Below, piece after piece: positions 54,687 to 64,000 of a DNA stretch of 64,000 nt. Numbering within the stretch: the first letter of the stretch is position 1; each line of letters begins with the position of its first letter. Below the pieces are notes generated by a model. It saw only the letters and a list, made by a program, of their open reading frames with translations. It made no database searches and was not told the origin of the DNA. The position numbers and the translations under genes were made by a program. The stretch is from Avena insularis (taxonomy: Eukaryota; Streptophyta; Magnoliopsida; Poales; Poaceae): the NCBI GenBank assembly GCA_023614405.1, contig CM042684.1:207396941-207460940 (forward strand). Direction: 5' to 3'.

Positions 54687-55224
54687 TCATGTCATGCCAA
54701 GTTGTAAGTGGCGGCTCTTGTCTTGCGTCACGAGCAACTTGAACTTGTTCCCACCAAAGGTTGGCGTAATCATCAAACTCAAGCGAAGCCATGGTGACCA
54801 TCTTCTCGTTGCTTTAATTGTGCATGCGGAAGATCTTGTCGACTTTGAGTGCCCATGAGAGAGATTCTTTAGGGTCATTGGATCCGGTAAACATGGGCAT
54901 TGTGAACTTGAGCTTGCCGAAAGTTTCTTCATCATTGTGGTCATTGCGATGAACTTGGTGACCTTGTTGATGATCTTGTGGTTGGGGAGGTGGAACTTGA
55001 TTGTCACGACTTTGTTGAGGTGCTTGCTCTTGCTCTTGGCGCGGTTGGTGACGAAGAGGAGGCTCGTTCCTCGGTTGGTGATGTGGATTAGGTGCACAGG
55101 CCTCACGTCGAAGATCATGGTATTGAGCCTCTTGAAGTGGTGGGCGTCACTCAACTTGTACCACTTGTCGCTCCATGTTTTGTTGTGGTGGAGGAGGCAC
55201 CTGGTGACGACCATGGTGTGGGTG
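54687..55224 (-). pseudogene. gag: F gag: middle part up to L insertion
   Basis: It covers the histidine-rich linker and the capsid start (KFTGSNDP region, LWWEQVQ in another frame), with several frame changes. It is shorter than in K because part of the P/Q/H linker is absent. The left TSD of L, CGGAC, is at 55225-55229. Confidence 0.75.
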
Positions 55225-55254
55225 CGGACTGTTTTTCTCTGCGTGGCCCAACAG

Positions 55255-55266
55255 TGGTATCAGAGC
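55255..55266 (+). other. Primer binding site of L
   Basis: TGGTATCAGAGC, the standard sequence complementary to the 3' end of initiator tRNA-Met, one base after the LTR remnant. Confidence 0.85.
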
Positions 55267-56495
55267 GTTAGCTTCTGGTTTTAGGCTCGAGATCATGCAT
55301 ATGTGCTATGCGGTTAGTGTTAGATTGGATCTAATTGCAGTTTTGGTGGTCGATCTATGAGATAGATCGGTTTTGTACTAAGTTGATTGGATCAACTGTA
55401 CTCGGGGAATGGATGATCTGGTTTCCATGATCTAACTGCTAAGACATACCCCTATCGGTCGGCTTCCGCCATCAGGGTAGACTGTGACATGTAAACCCGG
55501 ATGCAGCGATCAAAGATCAAAGTGTTTGATCGAATCAGAGTCCGGCTAGCGGGACCACCGGCTTCACCCTGTCGTAGCGCCTTAGATGTCGTTGCAAGTT
55601 TCACAACGCCGGTAGATATCGTATCTATGCATAACTTGTTTTTGCAGGATGATGTTGTGAATGGTGTGGATTATGTGCATGTGATGTGTGTAATCCATAC
55701 GTGATCTGCGTATCACGGTTTTTGTCAGCCGGCTGGAGCCTAGGTGCTGTCATCTTATTGTATAACAGCCTGCGTGTCGGATTCTCTGTGTAATTTGCAT
55801 TACTAGCTAGTGTACCTGTTTGGAGAATCCGGATGGCATGCAAGTCGGTGTACAAGTCGGCTACATGGTGTAAGATGGCATGTGACAAGAGTTGACACGA
55901 GTCGGATTACAGGCTTTATGGAGATGGAGATCGCCATGAAGAGAGCCATACCATTTCACATTATAATTGCCTTATTTTGTGTTATTGTTATGTCTCTGTT
56001 TTACCTCTATTAGATAGTTGGTAGAAAGTAATCCCTCAAAGAAGGTCTAGTCGGTTTCCCCGCCAGTGCTGCACCATCACAAGTCGGACATTTTTTATAG
56101 TGGGCTCATAATATTGAGGTGCTATCAATTCTTTCCGACTAGGTGGGTTCGAGTCGGACTCTTACAGCGGAAGTGCTTGGTAATCTAGACAGGTCTATCA
56201 CAACGGTTGTGGGACTTGGGGAAAAGTCGGATGGGAGCCGGGGCATGTGATGCCACCCATTCAACAGGAGTCGTATGAGATACGATTGGCAAGGAGTTGT
56301 CTACCTAGATCACTTGACGGCTAGCGGTGATGCTAAAGTTCACTAGTCGACTTGCTTATTTAGGGTCCTGAATCACTAAGTAACCATCGGAGGGGTGTTG
56401 GTTCTAGTGGGAGCATAAATATTAAAAGGTTTAATATGCTTGCTCTTTTATGGATACATGTCTTAAGTATTTTGCATATTTTCTGTTGTAGATCA
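55267..56495 (+). other. L leader
   Basis: This is 1.2 kb without a supported gene. It is rich in AGTCGG/GTCGGA words (for example near 55850, 56085, 56155, 56230), which also recur in the coding region and LTR. Immediately before the gag ATG there is a pyrimidine-rich stretch ending TTGTAG (about 56478-56490) that could serve as a splice acceptor; this is inference only. Confidence 0.55.
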
Positions 56496-56945
56496 ATGGC
56501 ACCTAGCAGTGTTCCTCAGATTTCCGGTTTTGCTTTGAGAACCATCTTAGAGAAAGATAAGATGAATGGAACTAACTTCACCAACTGGTATCGTAATCTA
56601 AGAATTGTTCTCAAACAAGAAAAGAGGGATCGTGTCCTAGACAACCCACTTCCAGCTGAGCCGGATGAGAATGCGACTGTCGCAGACACCAATGCCTACC
56701 GTCGGATTTGTGATGAATCCACGGAGATTAGCTGTCTTATGCTTGCTCACATGGAACCGGACTTGCAGCAGCAGTTCGAGAATGTTGAGGCCTACGATAT
56801 GATCGAAAGCCTCAAAAGTATGTTCCAGGCTCAGGCAAAGACTGAGAGGTATCAAGTCTCTCAGGCTTTGTTGAGCTGTAAGCTTAAGGATGGTGATCCA
56901 CTGAGTCCGCATGTGATCAAGATGGTTGGTTACGCAGGTCTTTGA
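56496..56945 (+). CDS. gag: L gag, N-terminal part
   Basis: The start is placed at MAPSSVPQISGFALRTILEK because upstream residues in the open frame are not gag-like. It contains LNGTNFTNWYRNLRIVLKQE-type sequence (here MNGTNFTNWYRNLRIVLKQE), a hallmark of plant copia gag of the BARE/Angela group, then LMLAHMEPDLQQQFENVEAY and YQVSQALLSCKLKDGD. A one-base shift near 56925-56940 (VIKMVGY) ends the frame, and gag continues in the next frame. Confidence 0.85.
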   Translation: MAPSSVPQISGFALRTILEKDKMNGTNFTNWYRNLRIVLKQEKRDRVLDNPLPAEPDENATVADTNAYRRICDESTEISCLMLAHMEPDLQQQFENVEAYDMIESLKSMFQAQAKTERYQVSQALLSCKLKDGDPLSPHVIKMVGYAGL

Positions 56946-58542
56946 AAGGCTGGGCTACCCCATTAGCGAAGAGTTCGCTACGGACATAATTCTGAACTCT
57001 CTTCCTAGTGCGTATGGTCAGTTCATATCGAACTACCACATGCATGGTATGGATAAGAAGCTCACTAAATTACATGGGATGCTCAAGCAGGCTGAGGCGG
57101 ATCTCAAGAAAGGTGCCAGTCAAGTGTTGATGGTACAGAATAAGGCTAAGTTCAAGAAGAGTTCTTGGACTAAGAAGAAGATGGCTAAGTCGGGAGGTAA
57201 GGCCGAGGACCCGGTCCAAAGCGCTTCCTCAGGGACTAAGCCATCTCCTGCAGTCGGATCCACTTGCTTCTACTGCAAGGCGGATGGCCACTGGAAGAGG
57301 AATTGCAGCAAGTATCTGGCTGACAAAGCCAAGAGCGGAGGTGTGACTTCCGGCTCAGGTATGCTTGTTTGCAATGTTATAGACATTTATCTTGCTGATG
57401 CACCTGGTAGTTCTTGGGTATATGATACCGGATCAGTCATTCACATATGCAACTTGTTGCAGGGACTTGTAAGAACTAGGAGCGTGGCAAGAGGCGAGGT
57501 TGACATTCGGGTCGGCAACAAAGCAAGAGTTGCTGCGTTGGAAGTCGGCACAATGCAACTTCATTTACCTTCTGGATTCTTAATGGAGCAGAATAATTGT
57601 TATTATGTTCCAGTGCTTAGTAGAAACATTATTTCTGCCTCATGTTTGATGATACAAGGCTATGAGTCGAACATTAAGAATAATGGTTGTTCTTTGTATT
57701 TGAATGATATGTTTCACGGCTTTGCACCCGTCCAGTACGGGTTATTTATTTTGAATCTTGAGGGTGAATCTGTCTTTAACATAAATGTGAAAAGGTTAAA
57801 ACCAAATGATCAGAATATGGCTTACTTTTGGCATTGTCGGCTTGGTCATATAAGTTGGAAACGCATGAAGAAGCTCCATGATGACGGACTCCTAACTTCG
57901 TTTGACTTGGAGTCGTTTGAGACATGCGAATCCTGCCTTCTCGGCAAGATGACCAAGACACCTTTTGCAAAGAGTTGTGAAAGGGCGTCCGACTTATTGG
58001 GACTAGTACATAGTGATGTATGTGGCCCAATGAGCACGACAACCAGAGGTGGTTATGAGTACTTCATTACCTTCACTGATGATTTGAGTAGATATGGATA
58101 TATCTACTTGATGAAACATAAGTCAGAAACCTTTGAAAAGTTCAAGGAATTCCAGAATGAGGTACAAAATCAACTTGGAAAGAAAATAAAGTTTCTTCGG
58201 TCGGACCGAGGAGGCGAGTACATGAGCCATGAGTTTGATTACCATCTGAAGAGTTGTGGAATAGTTCCCCAGCTCACTCCTCCAGGAACACCGCAGAGAA
58301 ATGGTGTATCGGAAAGGAGGAATCGGACCTTGTTGGACATGGTACGTTCAATGATGAGTCAGACAGACCTGCCTTTATCATTTTGGGGATATTGTCTAGA
58401 AACTACAACATTCACACTAAACAGAGTACCATCAAAGTTGGTAGAAAAGACACCGCATGAGATGTGGACTGGCAAGAAGCCAAGTTTGTCTTTTCTCAAG
58501 ATTTGGGGTTGTGAAGCTTTTGTCGGACAAGCTTACAGCTAA
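56926..58542 (+). CDS. pol: L gag C-terminus, protease and integrase (538 aa frame)
   Basis: Domain order is copia-type. The gag end is FERLGYPISEEFATDIILNS; the zinc knuckle CFYCKADGHWKRNC is at about 57268-57309; protease SSWVYDTGSVIHIC has the DTG triad. The GAG-pre-integrase HHCC segment has WHCRLGHISWKRM and CESCLLGKMTKTPF. Integrase core acidic residues sit in DVCGPM, FLRSDRGGEY and PQRNGVSERRNRTLLDM. The frame breaks near 58510, inside the integrase C-terminus (IWGCEAF). The ATG at 56926 is internal. Confidence 0.9.
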   Translation: MVTQVFERLGYPISEEFATDIILNSLPSAYGQFISNYHMHGMDKKLTKLHGMLKQAEADLKKGASQVLMVQNKAKFKKSSWTKKKMAKSGGKAEDPVQSASSGTKPSPAVGSTCFYCKADGHWKRNCSKYLADKAKSGGVTSGSGMLVCNVIDIYLADAPGSSWVYDTGSVIHICNLLQGLVRTRSVARGEVDIRVGNKARVAALEVGTMQLHLPSGFLMEQNNCYYVPVLSRNIISASCLMIQGYESNIKNNGCSLYLNDMFHGFAPVQYGLFILNLEGESVFNINVKRLKPNDQNMAYFWHCRLGHISWKRMKKLHDDGLLTSFDLESFETCESCLLGKMTKTPFAKSCERASDLLGLVHSDVCGPMSTTTRGGYEYFITFTDDLSRYGYIYLMKHKSETFEKFKEFQNEVQNQLGKKIKFLRSDRGGEYMSHEFDYHLKSCGIVPQLTPPGTPQRNGVSERRNRTLLDMVRSMMSQTDLPLSFWGYCLETTTFTLNRVPSKLVEKTPHEMWTGKKPSLSFLKIWGCEAFVGQAYS

Positions 58543-59331
58543 GTCGGATAAGTGTATTTTCGTGGGGTATCCGAGGGAAACCTTGGGTTACTACTTCTAC
58601 AACCGAGAAGAGGGCAAAGTGTTTGTCGCTCGAAACGGTGTCTTCCTTGAGAAAGAGTTTCTCAGTCGGGGAGTCAGTGGGAGTACGGTGCATCTCAAAG
58701 AAATTCAAGAAATACCGGCTAGCAGCGAGTCGGCAAAAGCCTTAGAGGTTGAGCCGGACGTGGTACCTGAGCCGGAAATTGCACCGACACTACGAAGATC
58801 GGCCAGATTGCGAAGTGTTCGTGATGTAATGTTGTTGGACAGTGATGAGCCGGCAACTTATTCGGAAGCGATGGTGGGTTCTGATTCCGAGTCATGGCTT
58901 GGAGCCATGAGATCCGAGTTAAAGTCCATGGATGAAAATCAAGTTTGGAACTTGGTTGATCTGCCAGACGGTGCAAGACCCGTCGAGTGCAAATGGGTCT
59001 TTAAGAAGAAAACTGATATGGATGGAAATGTTTCTATCTATAAGGCACGGCTTGTCACGAAAGGGTTTCAACAAGTTCAAGGAGTTGACTACGATGAGAC
59101 TTTCTCTCCTGTAGCGATGCTTAAATCAGTTCGGATCATGTTAGCTATAGCAGCCTATTTCGATTATGAGATATGGCAGATGGATGTCAAAACGGCTTTC
59201 CTTAATGGAAATTTAACCGAGGATGTGTATATGATACAGCCCAAGGGTTTTGTCGATCCGGCTAATGCTGACAAGGTATGCAAGCTTTGGAAATCCATTT
59301 ATGGGTTGAAGCACGCATCTTGAAGTTGGAA
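58457..59331 (+). pseudogene. pol: L pol: integrase end and truncated reverse transcriptase
   Basis: The frame resumes with KSDKCIFVGYPRETLGYYFY and an acidic hinge ending LRRSARLRS, then RT fingers/palm: VECKWVFKKKTDMDGNVSIY, KARLVTKGFQQVQGVDYDET, FSPVAMLKSVRIMLAIAAYF, QMDVKTAFLNGNL and SIYGLKHAS. A TGA at 59321-59323 stands where Arg is expected, and coding stops at 59331 at the junction with LTR sequence. The YVDD box, RT thumb and RNase H are missing, so L cannot reverse-transcribe. Confidence 0.88.
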
Positions 59332-60303
59332 CATATTGAGATGCAACGAACAAGTCGTCATTCGCATGTCTCAATCAATGTAATCCTTAGACCTGAGGTT
59401 ATTGCACAATCCGAGTTGAGGATCTCCGACTTAGGTTCTGTCAAACGTTGTTCCGTCACTAGGCAGTTATAAAGGCATAGTTCGGGTCGACTGAGAATCA
59501 AGCTGCGTGATGTGAATAACCAAGACGGGATTTTGCCCCTCCATCCGGAGAGATATTCTCTAGGCCCTCTCGGAAGATATGATTCGGAAAGCATGGCCAT
59601 GCGCGTCTCGGATAAGTGTTAACCAAGGCAGCCGACTAAGAGTTAGTCGGATGGATCACGTATCTCGGATCGAGAAAGAGAGTGGGACTATTTAAGGGAT
59701 GACGATCATTCGCCTATAGTCCGACAAGGTATATCGTGAGGCAAAAGAGACTCAGACGAAAGTCACATTGGAAGGTATGTCGTCATGACTAATTGGTACT
59801 TGGGAGTTGGCACGTTCTGCTAGGAGCCGCTACCAACTGATCGATCACGAGTGAGACTCGGAATCGTTTCCGGGTTACCATGAGCCTGTCGGGTCACACA
59901 CTTAAGAGCAGGAGCCATTTGGGCTAGACCCAAACAGGAAACCTATTTGGGTTGGACCCAAATAGTGACATGGACTTAGTCAGCAAGTGAGACTTGCAGT
60001 GGCAAATATAGGCCTTTTAGTGACTGGGCCACAAGTGTGTGGAGCCCACTTTCACTCCCTATATAAGCTGGGGCGCAGGTGCTTAGAGCACAAGGTTAGG
60101 TCACTCCATGTGTTGGAAACCCTAGCTCCAGTCCAGTCCTGTCGCCGCCGTACCGGACCTAGCAGTCCATCGCCGACGCTCCTCCTCGTACGTGTGGATA
60201 CCGGCGGAGGTGCTGTACGTTCAGCACTTCGACGATCGTGAAGAAAGAACGGATCGTGGATCGTGGAACCGGAACGGATCGCGAGGACTGCACTGCATCA
60301 AGC
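59332..60303 (+). repeat. L LTR, forward piece (U3 part, R, U5 part)
   Basis: It starts inside the LTR (CATATTGAGATGC) and contains a TATA box CTATATAAGC at about 60060 and a downstream CTCCAGTCC-rich leader. It ends at CATCAAGC before the inverted piece. Its first 126 bases (59332-59457) are repeated inverted at 60304-60428. Confidence 0.8.
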
Positions 60304-60721
60304 GACGGAACAGCGTTTGACAGAACCTAAGTCGGAGATCCTCAACTCGGATTGTGCAATAACCTCAGGTCTAAGGATTACATTGATTGAGACATGCGAA
60401 TGACGACTTGTTCGTTGCATCTCAATATGGGTCAGTCCGACTCGCTAAACTCTTTAGCCGAATCTGTGTAAGTCGGAATAGCATCTCCATGCCCATGACA
60501 AGTGGAACCTAGTCATCTGCCGACTTTCACATTGGTCTAAGTTGTGTGTCCAGCACAACTCAATGACCAAGTACAATTAGTATGAACAACATGAATATAT
60601 AGTTCCACAATCAAATCACATATTCGATGATACATATTAGTAGTTCATACATGGACCATAACCTTATGAATACATTGGGAATAACATCATACATGATTGC
60701 CTCTAGGGCATATTCCCAACA
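60304..60721 (-). repeat. L LTR 5' end, inverted (418 bp)
   Basis: On the minus strand it starts TGTTGGGAATATGCCCTAGA, the 5' terminus typical of BARE/Angela-type LTRs, and runs to the end of the overlap with the forward piece. Its outer end meets the TSD CGGAC. Confidence 0.85.
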
Positions 60722-61384
60722 CGGACGTTCATGACGGTGATGACGAGGAGGAGGATCTTGGAGAGCTTCACGTCAATGACGAGCTTGATTCTCTAAATTG
60801 GAGGCATCACTTGTTGTGTCAAGTATGTATCGCGAGCGATGGTGGTGGACTTGCGGTTGCACTCGCGGTTCTTCTTGTGGTTGTGCTTGTTGGATCACTA
60901 GTGCCCTTGCGTGATGATGGTGTGCTTCACGTCGTGCTTGAGGCCTTGAAGAGAAATCACCATCATAACTTGACGTTGTGGCATGTCGTGGGGAAGGTAC
61001 ATAGTTCGAAGAACTTCCATCTTCAACCACGGGGTCGTCATTGCATCTTGGAGCACTTGGATGGAGATCTTGTTGAAGAGGTGCATGACGACGCGAAGAA
61101 CTTGAAGAGCTTGATGCGCGTGAACAAGGTCTTGCCATTTCGTCGATGAGGGCACGGAGCTTGTCATTTGTTTCAGCGGCGGAACATTGGAGCGCTTCAT
61201 TTTGATGGCCAAAGTTGTGATGCATTGCATGCATTTGTCGTTCGAGGCCATCGAAGCAGTTGTCGATGTTCTTGAACTCGGCTTGCGTCTCGCCAAATTG
61301 TTCATCTTGATGTGTCTCAAGGGCTTGGCAACGTTCACGTAACTCTTGTCGGACGATAAAGTGACTTGCACGTGTCATGTACTC
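60722..61384 (-). pseudogene. gag: F gag: N-terminal part
   Basis: The 201-aa frame (60773-61378) has MTRASHFIVRQELRERCQ, the ETHQDEQFGETQAEFKN helix, serine-rich RASSSSSSSRR and HHHRSRYILDTTSDASNLEN, ending in a stop after NQARH. It is collinear with K gag. The first ~15 residues, start codon and leader are missing at 61384, where unrelated sequence begins. Confidence 0.82.
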
Positions 61385-61561
61385 GATAAGATATATGGAA
61401 TTGTATACCTTATATACTCTTATTGTATTGATAACTTTTGTGACAATGCATTATTGATTGCTCACAAGCGGATAGCCGCAGAAGAGACTAACCTTTTGTA
61501 GGACTCACGGAAGTAAGAAGAAGAGGATATACACCGCAGCAAAGATACTACTACCGCTGGT

Positions 61562-61897
61562 ATGGATTTTTTTAACTTGTATGATCTGCTAGATGGTTGT
61601 GCAAAATCCTTTTGTAATTCATATCATGATCCTTGTGATAAATGTATGGCAGTTGGGCACTTTAGTTTTCAATGTTCCATTACTCTTGAAGAGTCCCTAG
61701 TGTCTCACACTAGAGAGGAAGTCATAGAGTATTTGGTTTATAAAGGTGTCCATGATATACTATTAAAAGATTCAATCATAAGAAAGATTAGTGATAGTAT
61801 GCTTCACATGAATATTACCAACTTGTTACCAATGTTACAATCTTATTGCCAAGAACGTCTTAGTGGTAATCCACTTGTTGTAAAGAGTAAGGCATGA
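61562..61897 (+). CDS. M small ORF with a CCHC zinc knuckle
   Basis: The 111-aa frame begins MDFFNLYDLLDGCAKSF. CDKCMAVGHFSFQC (about 61635-61676) fits CX2CX4HX4C exactly, as in nucleocapsid proteins, and is followed by a helical region (LVSHTREEVIEYLVYKGVHD). It may be the degraded gag C-terminus of M or of a non-autonomous relative. The in-frame stop at 61895-61897 is followed by an acidic Q/E-rich segment in another frame. Confidence 0.5.
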   Translation: MDFFNLYDLLDGCAKSFCNSYHDPCDKCMAVGHFSFQCSITLEESLVSHTREEVIEYLVYKGVHDILLKDSIIRKISDSMLHMNITNLLPMLQSYCQERLSGNPLVVKSKA

Positions 61898-62073
61898 CCT
61901 CAAACCGTAGTGCCCGAAGATAACCATTTGCAGGAACCACAAGATAAAGAGGAGGAACAACAAGAAGGTGAGGTTGACAAAGATTGGCACACTACAAATA
62001 CTACATTTGTTTATGATGCCTCTCTCTCTCTAGTAATGATTCTTATAATGCTAAAGATGATTGTAATTTATCT

Positions 62074-62481
62074 GTGGAGTCCTTGTGCCTAGACACTCAT
62101 GAGGAGATCATTACTAATGATAAACTAGAGATAGAACCTTGTTATGAATCTTTGGATGCTAATATGCAGGGACCTGATTTACTCCCTATTGCAAAGGAAG
62201 AATATTATGAAGTGTTCCCCTACAATGGTAACCAAGGTAAGAGTTTAACAGTTACATTCCAACCTCTAATCCTTTCGTTGCAGCTACATAAGGAGGCATG
62301 CTCACAAATTTTGGTGCATCAATACTCGCTTGGAAGCGAGAACTTATTCATCTATATGATACCGATGCCCCGCAAGAGGGTACGACTTCGACCGTACTCC
62401 ACTATGAGATGCTCCAACTCCTTGCTAGAGGTAAGTACCATCACACCTCGAATTGATATTCCCTGGGATCCAGGTGGATAA
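62074..62481 (+). pseudogene. M second frame, unknown (135 aa)
   Basis: It begins MESLCLDTHEEIITNDKLEI and has no motif I recognise. It ends DIPWDPGG near 62481, just before the GGGAGGCAACCC landmark. Cysteine-poor and probably decayed. It may be the C-terminal part of the M protein, given overlap with 61910-62092. Confidence 0.35.
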
Positions 62482-63718
62482 TTTAATGGAGCATCTAAGC
62501 CTGGCTATATGGCTTTAAAGAAAGCGCTTGCCGGGAGGCAACCCGGAAGTTTTTAGGTGTCTTTCTTAATTTCGTGTCTTGAGTCTAGTTACATTCATGT
62601 TGCATTGACACTTGTATATATGCATGATTTCCTATTAGAGTTGGCGTGGGACTATTTTCCATAGGTAGAATTATTTGTTGCTCTAATGATGCATTGCATA
62701 TCTTGGTTAAATCTTCTCATAAAAAATATATGTTTGCTTTCTTTGGATGGTGGACTAACGCTTCAGGTCCTTAGTAAAATTTTCGGCGAAAATAACTCGT
62801 TCCGGAGTTCACTGTAAGCTTAACGAGCAGCAGTACGAGCGGACACGTCTGTACCACGCACCCGTACCACCCATGTGACACATCAAAAGAAATAGAAAAT
62901 TTTGCAGAAAAGCTACCGCAAGCTTAACGAGCACCCGTATGGTGGGACGTGTCTATACCTTCTGTCTGTACCAACCTCGTTACCAGGCGAAGGAAACATG
63001 AAGAGGACTCAGAATTTTTAACGACCATTGGTACGGGCGCATCCCGCTCGTACCACCCGGTCGTACCAACTTTGACGGAACCCTTCAAAAAAAAGAAGAC
63101 AAGGTGCAGTACGAGCGGAGCCCATCCATACCTCGTGCCTATACCAAGAAGCAGCACCGCGCAGCAAGGGTAGGAACAATTACAAAAAGGCTATAACCCC
63201 AACAATCTTTTTATTTTGATAATCTCAGGTCAGTGGGTTACCTTCTATATGTTCCATTTTACTTCATTTTCTTTCACCTACCTTCAAACTCCCTAGCCTA
63301 TAATTCTCTATAGTGTTTCATGTTTCTTTTATTTCCTTTTCACGGTTGGGTGAACGAACTCCGTCCGTACACCAAATCATTTGCTTTTACTTCGTTTGCT
63401 ATTGTCGCAGGGACTTGAACCTTGTGTGATGACGTGCATGGTTCGTGCCAACCGTGTAAATACTTGCACAAGCCACTTGGTTGTTTCAACTCAACACTTC
63501 AACAAGGAAGTATTCGTTGAACCAAAGGTCCATGTCCATCAAAAGTGAGGTTATTCATACCTCGACGGTAAAGTGTATCACCCTTGTTTTATTCAAGCTT
63601 GGGGAGGTAACCACTTCTCATACTCTCTTTTGATAACTGCATTTTTTCTTTTCTTTTGGTAATATATTCAAGCTTGGTTCTTACAAAAGTTCTAACTTGG
63701 GGAAGTTACTTCTGCATG

Positions 63719-64000
63719 TGATATGGGGTGGCCCGATCTTCTCAGCAAGCACTTATCGATGATGATAATGGTGGATAGATAAATAGCCTGTAGCTATGAA
63801 CTCTCCCGCTCGAACCCTGACGCCAATGCAACAGCTATCGAACCCTGTGGGATATTCACAACACCACGCTCTTACGCATGTAGTCGTCGACCATGCACGG
63901 TAGTTTGCAATCTACTAATTCCCAATGGAACAACAAATCACATTCAATTGTAGTTGGTAAAATCGATCACAAGTAATTCCAGAGGTTCTATGAAAGAAAC
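63719..64000 (-). repeat. E-family LTR running off the window
   Basis: TGATATGGGGTGGCCCGATC and the next ~280 bases match 1202-1485 of E's LTR closely. As in E, this is the LTR's U5 end read in reverse. The flank GCATG (63714-63718) is the candidate left TSD. The remainder lies outside the window. Confidence 0.82.

Larger units (their letters stand above)
55230..60721 (+). mobile_element. Element L: rearranged Ty1-copia (BARE/Angela-like) in F gag
   Basis: Perfect TSD CGGAC at 55225-55229 and 60722-60726. The left end is a 24-base LTR remnant (55230-55253, TG...CCCAACA) directly followed by PBS and leader. The interior has gag, protease, integrase and half of RT. The right end is a forward LTR piece (59332-60303) joined to an inverted LTR 5' end (60304-60721), so the terminus on the plus strand reads ...TTCCCAACA. 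RT active site, RNase H and PPT are deleted. Confidence 0.85.
34700..61384 (-). mobile_element. F2-F: two Ty3 copies sharing one LTR, hosting G, K and L
   Basis: Read right to left: F gag (60722-61384, 54687-55229), F gag-protease, RT and integrase (51622-54676, 42521-43063), the shared LTR (41498-42520), then the PBS and leader of a second copy F2 (41303-41497, 34700-35141). G splits F2's leader, K splits F integrase and L splits F gag. All three junctions restore collinearity with A, B or K. F lacks its leader and 5' LTR at 61384, and F2 lacks everything beyond its leader at 34700. Confidence 0.85.
61385..63718 (+). mobile_element. Fragment M: Athila-like retroelement internal region
   Basis: The stretch GCTTTAAAGAAAGCGCTTGC followed by GGGAGGCAACCCGG (about 62510-62545) is, from general memory, typical of the region downstream of coding in Triticeae Athila-like elements. 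It carries short frames (61562-61897, 61910-62092, 62074-62481) and then about 1.2 kb without coding, with repeated GTACGAGCGG/CGTACCAC words (62820-63150). LTRs are not recognisable within the fragment. It is cut at 63719 by an E-family LTR. Confidence 0.55.

Overview
The window is plant nuclear DNA, almost certainly from a grass and probably a large-genome Pooideae species (wheat/barley/ryegrass/oat type). The reasons are a Ty1-copia LTR terminus of the BARE/Angela kind (TGTTGGGAATATGCCCTAGA), a solo LTR starting TGATGACCCACAAGTATAGG, an Athila-like stretch with the GGGAGGCAACCC signature, and Ty3 polyproteins with plant-type RT/RNase H/integrase. I see no convincing host gene, tRNA, rRNA, CRISPR array or prokaryotic feature. 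The window is a retrotransposon graveyard with elements nested inside elements.

Layout, with my own element letters. B (86-21847, +) is a Ty3/gypsy element with both LTRs. It is interrupted in its leader by E (1202-5547, -, non-autonomous) and in gag by A (7477-16103, +, a complete Ty3 element with TSD CAAGT). I (about 21848-23919, -) is the 3' end of a Ty3 element with a chimeric LTR; it is cut by C (23920-33670, +), a pol-less element whose 5' LTR carries two insertions (24520-26098, and a solo LTR at 26147-27659). H (33671-34699, +) is a pol tail plus one LTR. F2/F (34700-61384, -) are two Ty3 copies sharing one LTR (41498-42520). They are interrupted by G (35142-41302, a 6.2-kb TG...CA insertion with TSD AGGAA), K (43064-51621, -, complete Ty3, TSD GTTTT) and L (55230-60721, +, rearranged Ty1-copia, TSD CGGAC). 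M (61385-63718) is an Athila-like internal fragment. An E-family LTR (63719-64000) runs off the end.

A, B, F, I and K are one lineage: gag and pol in one frame, order gag-protease-RT-RNase H-integrase, a PBS starting TGGTATCA, a polypurine tract AAGGGGGGAGC, and LTRs starting TGATGCAGCC. All copies are broken by stops, frameshifts or catalytic substitutions. C and E lack RT and integrase but keep the PBS and/or PPT architecture, so they would depend on enzymes supplied in trans.

Most interesting signals: (1) a covarying hairpin a fixed 16-18 nt before the 3' LTR in every Ty3-type element, autonomous or not; (2) clusters of odd-length palindromes, different between subfamilies but usually matched within one element, in both U3 and the post-PBS leader; (3) an LTR whose U3 and R/U5 come from different families; (4) unfamiliar cysteine-rich and 14-residue repeat ORFs in the pol-less element C; (5) a copia insertion with perfect TSDs but an inverted LTR end.
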